The notes under the pieces are model-generated. The model was not told the DNA's origin. It worked only from the letters and a program-made list of their open reading frames with translations, and did no database searches. A stretch of 64,000 bases of DNA from an uncultured beta proteobacterium (GTDB lineage Bacteria > Pseudomonadota > Gammaproteobacteria > Burkholderiales > Burkholderiaceae_C): contig CAIKVZ010000055.1 in the NCBI GenBank assembly GCA_903830985.1, positions 1-64,000 of the forward strand, read 5' to 3'. The first letter of the stretch is position 1. Each line of letters starts with the position of its first letter. Shown here piece after piece: positions 61,099-64,000 of the stretch. The position numbers and the translations under genes are program-made.

Positions 61099-62285
61099 CA
61101 ATGCAACTCCAGAAACACGGGTGTTTCGCCAAAGGGTTCCGAACGCGCAAGCGGTTTTGCTGGTGGCTTGGTGGCGCGCAGGTCCAGGGAAACGATGCGG
61201 TTATCCGTTCCATTGAGGACATACATTCTGGGCTCGCCGGTGCGGGAAATGATCATGGCCACGGCGCTGTAACCCGTCATTCGTGCCACACGGCGATGGG
61301 TCTTCAAGTCGTACACCCAGATCTCCTTGGCAGGATTCTTGTGCGTCCCCTCGGCGCCGTGATCGTGCATGCCGACGTACAAACGATCGGTGCGCGGATC
61401 GATCGCAAACAGCTGCAGGCCACCCGGGCGCCAGCCGCGCTTGGCCTCACTGGCGCTCAGCAGACTCCAGGGTTTGGAAAACTCCGCCTGCGTCCCCGAC
61501 AGGCCGATCTGATGGACCTGCCCGTGGTAGGAAACGAGGGTGAGCTGCGTGCCGAGCAACTCGTAGTACATGAACACCGGATCCTGATCGGGATCAAAAA
61601 ATGGCTGGCTCATGCCGCTTGCAGCCAATGCTCCGTTACCGTCGAAGTCGTAGCTGGCCAGCTTGCCGTCGCCGCACACGGACGAGAACCGCCGCGGCTG
61701 ATCCGGCCAGGGCAAGACGCCATAGCAGCCGGGCGTCGGGATCTCGCCCAGAAAGCGCTTCGCCGACACGTCGACGATGCTGACCGAGGTCGCTGGGGTG
61801 GCGTTTTGCACCAGCAGGAATTTGTCGTCGGCGCTGGTCGCCAGCAAGGCCCGGGTTTGCAGGCCTTGCACATGCTTTGCGGGAATATCAATTTCGTGCT
61901 GGAACACCAGGTCATCGCTGCCATACACCTCGACCAGGTCGGTTCGGGCGCCCCTTTGCAGTCGGCTGTGGTAGGTCGTCGCGACGAACACTGTCTTGCG
62001 GTCGCGCGACAGAACCGTCGTTCCCGCAAATCCGGTGCCAAGCATTCCCAGGTAGCGCATCTGCACGCCGTCGATCACATGCAGGCGCCCGTCCACAATA
62101 TGCCCCATCGCGGGATCCACAAGGTACAGCCGGCTTGAATTGGCCGGGGCCATTTTCTCGGTCGTCAGTTGCTCCAGCGCCAACTCGGCCCGAGCCACAG
62201 AGCACGCAGCACCGACGGCCAGGCCGCACAACAGCCACTTTGCCAGGCAGCCCGAGCCCAGACGATTGGGAAACGAAAAAATCAT
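61098..62285 (-). CDS. aauB: Aromatic amine dehydrogenase heavy chain
   Basis: A 395-residue exported beta-propeller subunit with a signal peptide ending near ACSVARA. Family landmarks are SRLYLVDPAMGHIVDGRLHV, GMLGTGFAGTTVLSRDRKTV and LYVGMHDHGAEGTHKNPAKE. Two heavy and two light chains form the periplasmic enzyme. The start follows CGGAGCTACGCA. It is the first gene of aauBEDA-cyt-cyt, with promoter module 3 upstream. Confidence 0.9.
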   Translation of the reverse strand: MIFSFPNRLGSGCLAKWLLCGLAVGAACSVARAELALEQLTTEKMAPANSSRLYLVDPAMGHIVDGRLHVIDGVQMRYLGMLGTGFAGTTVLSRDRKTVFVATTYHSRLQRGARTDLVEVYGSDDLVFQHEIDIPAKHVQGLQTRALLATSADDKFLLVQNATPATSVSIVDVSAKRFLGEIPTPGCYGVLPWPDQPRRFSSVCGDGKLASYDFDGNGALAASGMSQPFFDPDQDPVFMYYELLGTQLTLVSYHGQVHQIGLSGTQAEFSKPWSLLSASEAKRGWRPGGLQLFAIDPRTDRLYVGMHDHGAEGTHKNPAKEIWVYDLKTHRRVARMTGYSAVAMIISRTGEPRMYVLNGTDNRIVSLDLRATKPPAKPLARSEPFGETPVFLELH

Positions 62286-62393
62286 TGCGTAGCTCCGTAT
62301 TCAGGGAAGTCAAGCCAACTGGAAACCGATTTCGAACGTCACGTTCAGCACAGGCCGGCTGCGCGAAGTCTCAACCGCACGATATTGACTGCG

Positions 62394-62438
62394 ATGCTAG
62401 CCAGGCGTGGCTGCGCGGTCTTGGTAAATCGTGCCAAT
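62394..62438 (-). promoter_or_regulatory. Promoter module 3 (before aauBEDA): activator box plus -10
   Basis: The minus strand reads ATTGGCACGATTTACCAAGA (62438-62419), one base different from modules 1 and 2, then 18 bp, then CTAGCAT (62400-62394). It lies between the FeaR-like gene and aauB, so aauB has its own promoter. The TTGG-N9-CCAA dyad is kept. Confidence 0.82.
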
Positions 62439-62470
62439 CCCAAACAAGGCCCGGCGCGCAGCAAAGCACG

Positions 62471-63415
62471 TCAGAAATCCCTGGTATTCATGATCGTCTT
62501 CGGACTCACCCCGAAGGTCGCCTTGAACAAATGGTTGAAATTGGAGATATCCCGAAAGCCTGAGTCGTAGACCATTTGACTGATGGATGCCCTATGCAGG
62601 CCGGCATTCGCGCCATTGGACAGCTTCAGGAACTTCAGCAAACGGATGTACTGGAGCAGTTCGACAAACGAGATCTCGCTTCTTTCGAAGATTCGAAAAA
62701 AAGTTCGTCGCGAACTACAACTCAGGCGTGCCAGGTACTCGACATCCTGAATGCCCCCATCGCCGTCTTTCAAAAGATGCATCAGCACGCGTATGAACCG
62801 GTCCTGGTGTCTGGCATCGGTAAATACGTGCATCAGGGTTCTGACAAACATGGTCTGGAACTGTTCCGTATTCATCGACGGATGTTCCAGCAAGTTGGAG
62901 AGGTCTTGCATTGCCGTGAGCTGCTGCCATGCGCATTTGGCCAACTCCGAGTCGGCCGGAATTTTTTCACCGACACGTGCCTTGGGGAATCGGGTCTCCA
63001 GCAAATGCCGCGGAATGTGAACTGAGATTTGCTCCGATACGTCGGACGCCCGCGGTCCGTCCTCGACAAACGTGAATTGGCTTTCGCAGGAAGCGTCAAG
63101 CATCAACATATCACCCGCCTGCAGGTGGGCATGGCGGTCATTGTGAAAGATGTGCGAAGACGCGGCCTTCTGAGCCAGCAAAAAATAGTGCGACGCCCCG
63201 TCGAGTTCGGTGTCCCTGCGGCTTCGGGTGATGGTGGAAGAACTGACGCAGACCGTGGCAATATCCAGGCCGAGCAATGACTTGATCGACACCGCCCCTT
63301 GAACCTGGCGCGATGCATTCTGCGTGCGGAACACACCGCAAACGCGACCCACTCGGGAATCCCATTCATCCAGCGATAACGATTCCAGGGTTTTCGCATT
63401 CATTCTGAGGTCCAT
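62471..63415 (-). CDS. FeaR-like AraC-family activator of the amine-degradation genes
   Basis: A 314-residue AraC/XylS-family protein. The N-terminal sensing domain (AGDMLMLDASCESQF, then QISVHIPRHLLETRFP) resembles FeaR of E. coli, which activates the tyramine oxidase and phenylacetaldehyde dehydrogenase genes. The C-terminal helix-turn-helix pair includes QDVEYLARLSCSSRRTFFRI and YDSGFRDISNFNHLFKATFG. It lies directly upstream of aauB on the same strand. It is the best candidate to bind the three identical boxes found before aauB, the ALDH and DUF1329. The start at 63415 or 63403 cannot be settled; neither has a good Shine-Dalgarno. Confidence 0.85.
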   Translation of the reverse strand: MDLRMNAKTLESLSLDEWDSRVGRVCGVFRTQNASRQVQGAVSIKSLLGLDIATVCVSSSTITRSRRDTELDGASHYFLLAQKAASSHIFHNDRHAHLQAGDMLMLDASCESQFTFVEDGPRASDVSEQISVHIPRHLLETRFPKARVGEKIPADSELAKCAWQQLTAMQDLSNLLEHPSMNTEQFQTMFVRTLMHVFTDARHQDRFIRVLMHLLKDGDGGIQDVEYLARLSCSSRRTFFRIFERSEISFVELLQYIRLLKFLKLSNGANAGLHRASISQMVYDSGFRDISNFNHLFKATFGVSPKTIMNTRDF

Positions 63416-63671
63416 CAATTAGCTTGGCAACAACGCGGTGCACATCCGCGCCCATCGAAGCGGGCAAAAACAAGCGCTCGCTATACAAAGCGCTGGCGCC
63501 CGAACGAGGCAGATCACCCCCTGTTGGACCGATCTCCATCTTCTGGCAACGAAAACGGCGACTGGCAGGCCTTATTGGCAGTAGCTCTCGGATTGTGACC
63601 GTGTTCAGTAAACAGAAAGACGTTTACGACAGGGACAAACCCGTAGAGATCGGCTTGCAAGACAGGGTTTC
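63416..63671. other. Non-coding stretch upstream of the FeaR-like gene
   Basis: About 255 bp without a convincing gene or clear dyad. It should contain the FeaR-like promoter and the right-hand boundary of the 28.7-kb block. No transposase, tRNA or attachment-like sequence was recognised here. Confidence 0.45.
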
Positions 63672-63761
63672 ATTGCGACCGAAGGCGTGGCGGCCAAGGG
63701 CATCGACGGCCAGCCGCCGCTGGAGTCCGCCCGGGCACTGCTGCAGCAATACAACAAATAG
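63672..63761 (+). pseudogene. Remnant of a second dctP gene (last 29 codons, internally deleted)
   Basis: In frame, this reads IATEGVAAKGIDGQPPLESA, then RALLQQYNK and stop. It matches the end of DctP at 34.9 kb (ATEGVA...AAKGVDGKPLLESA, RALLQQYDK), except that eight residues (AQDWLKDL or equivalent) are cleanly missing, a 24-bp deletion. Nothing upstream resembles the rest of dctP. It is the right-hand relic of a duplicated dctP-iclR junction. Confidence 0.85.
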
Positions 63762-63794
63762 GCAGACGGCTACAGCAGCGGGCTCAAATCCCGC
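63688..63794 (+). repeat. Right copy of a long direct repeat (dctP 3' end plus iclR 3' end)
   Basis: The counterpart of 34866-34978 in the same orientation. It joins the dctP relic to the 3' end of an apparently intact iclR gene. At the left copy the reverse holds: intact dctP and an iclR relic. The intergenic part is 6 bp shorter than in the left copy. Confidence 0.85.
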
Positions 63795-64000
63795 GCCGCC
63801 TCGAGCAGCAGCGGCAGCAGACTGCGCTGCATTTCGGAGGCCGAGACCCGGTTGTGCGACGCCACCACATTCAACGCCGCCACCGTCAGGCCACGGCTGT
63901 TGCGCAAGGGCACGGCGAGCGCCTGCACGCCGAGTTCGTGCTCCTCGTTGACGATGCAAAAGTCCTGCTTGCGCACCTGCTCGATGACGCCGCGAAAGCC
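63770..64000 (-). CDS. IclR-family transcriptional regulator, C-terminal part (runs off the window)
   Basis: The last 76 codons of an IclR-type effector domain; the frame is open to the right edge. The sequence IEQVRKQDFCIVNEEHELGV, the following LAVPLRNSRGLTVAALNV, and the end LLLEAARDLSPLL are typical of IclR/PcaR-like regulators of aromatic catabolism. It converges on the dctP relic. In the ancestral arrangement it probably stood beside the complete dctQMP genes and controlled them. Confidence 0.85.
   Translation of the reverse strand, partial: GFRGVIEQVRKQDFCIVNEEHELGVQALAVPLRNSRGLTVAALNVVASHNRVSASEMQRSLLPLLLEAARDLSPLL

Noticed and set aside
59376-62285. Methylamine dehydrogenase (mau) as the primary call
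   Set aside because: The subunits are of the same family, but mauF, amicyanin and mauG genes are missing and the setting (aromatic-type ALDH, FeaR-like regulator, Pad and Bzd genes) favours aromatic amine dehydrogenase.
63672-63761. A functional second dctP gene
   Set aside because: Only the last 29 codons remain, with an internal 24-bp deletion and nothing resembling the rest of dctP upstream.
1-64000. CRISPR arrays, tRNA or rRNA genes, insertion sequences, phage genes
   Set aside because: No regularly spaced repeats, cloverleaf-like stretches, transposase or phage-type proteins were recognised.

Overview
The window is GC-rich, densely packed chromosomal DNA, most likely from a facultatively anaerobic betaproteobacterium (Burkholderiales or Rhodocyclales type). 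This is inferred from the Azoarcus-type benzoyl-CoA reductase operon, the BzdR-type regulator, the gcdH/LysR pair, and the Pad, TRAP and Liv gene content. No tRNA, rRNA, CRISPR array or transposase gene was seen.

Left part (1-15.8 kb): the 5' end of glutaryl-CoA dehydrogenase (gcdH), a divergent LysR regulator, and then a nearly complete anaerobic benzoyl-CoA locus in the order bzdR-NOPQMSTUVWXYZ plus a paaY-like gene. It covers ATP-driven dearomatisation (BzdNOPQ with ferredoxin BzdM and reductant-supplying BzdV), modified beta-oxidation (BzdW, BzdX, BzdY) and poorly understood accessory genes (BzdS, BzdT, BzdU). The benzoate-CoA ligase gene bzdA is not here. Three operator-like palindromes lie upstream of bzdN.

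Middle part (15.8-35 kb): a hemerythrin / DUF2249 / NnrS-like cassette; a padBCD-type phenylacetyl-CoA:acceptor oxidoreductase on the minus strand, facing a GNAT-Rrf2 pair across a palindrome; a LysR gene; an NDP-forming acyl-CoA synthetase with a shortened ATP-grasp part; a FlK-like thioesterase; a Liv-type ABC importer with a LivM-LivG fusion; and a TRAP transporter (dctQMP).

Right part (35-63.7 kb) looks like an inserted block. The junction between dctP and a convergent iclR gene occurs at both ends: intact dctP plus an iclR tail at about 34.9 kb, and a dctP tail plus an iclR gene running off the window at about 63.7 kb. The block holds (i) an AraC gene; (ii) a four-gene overlapping operon for an arsenite-oxidase/iodate-reductase-family molybdoenzyme with Rieske subunit, a fused tandem di-heme peroxidase and a cytochrome c, best matching iodate reductase (Idr); (iii) an amine/omega-amino-acid catabolic operon (ALDH, class III aminotransferase, Tm-1-like protein, HAD, permease); and (iv) an aromatic amine dehydrogenase (aauBEDA, TTQ enzyme) regulon in three minus-strand operons. 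Each of these three operons has the same 20-bp box exactly 18 bp upstream of a TAGCAT -10-like element. A FeaR-like AraC gene lies just upstream.

Together the genes suggest a continuous route: amide -> arylalkylamine (periplasmic amidase) -> arylacetaldehyde (AauBA) -> arylacetate (ALDH) -> arylacetyl-CoA -> phenylglyoxylate (PadBCD) -> benzoyl-CoA -> (bzd) -> glutaryl-CoA (gcdH). The CoA-ligation and phenylglyoxylate-oxidation steps are not encoded in the window unless the NDP-forming synthetase performs the former.
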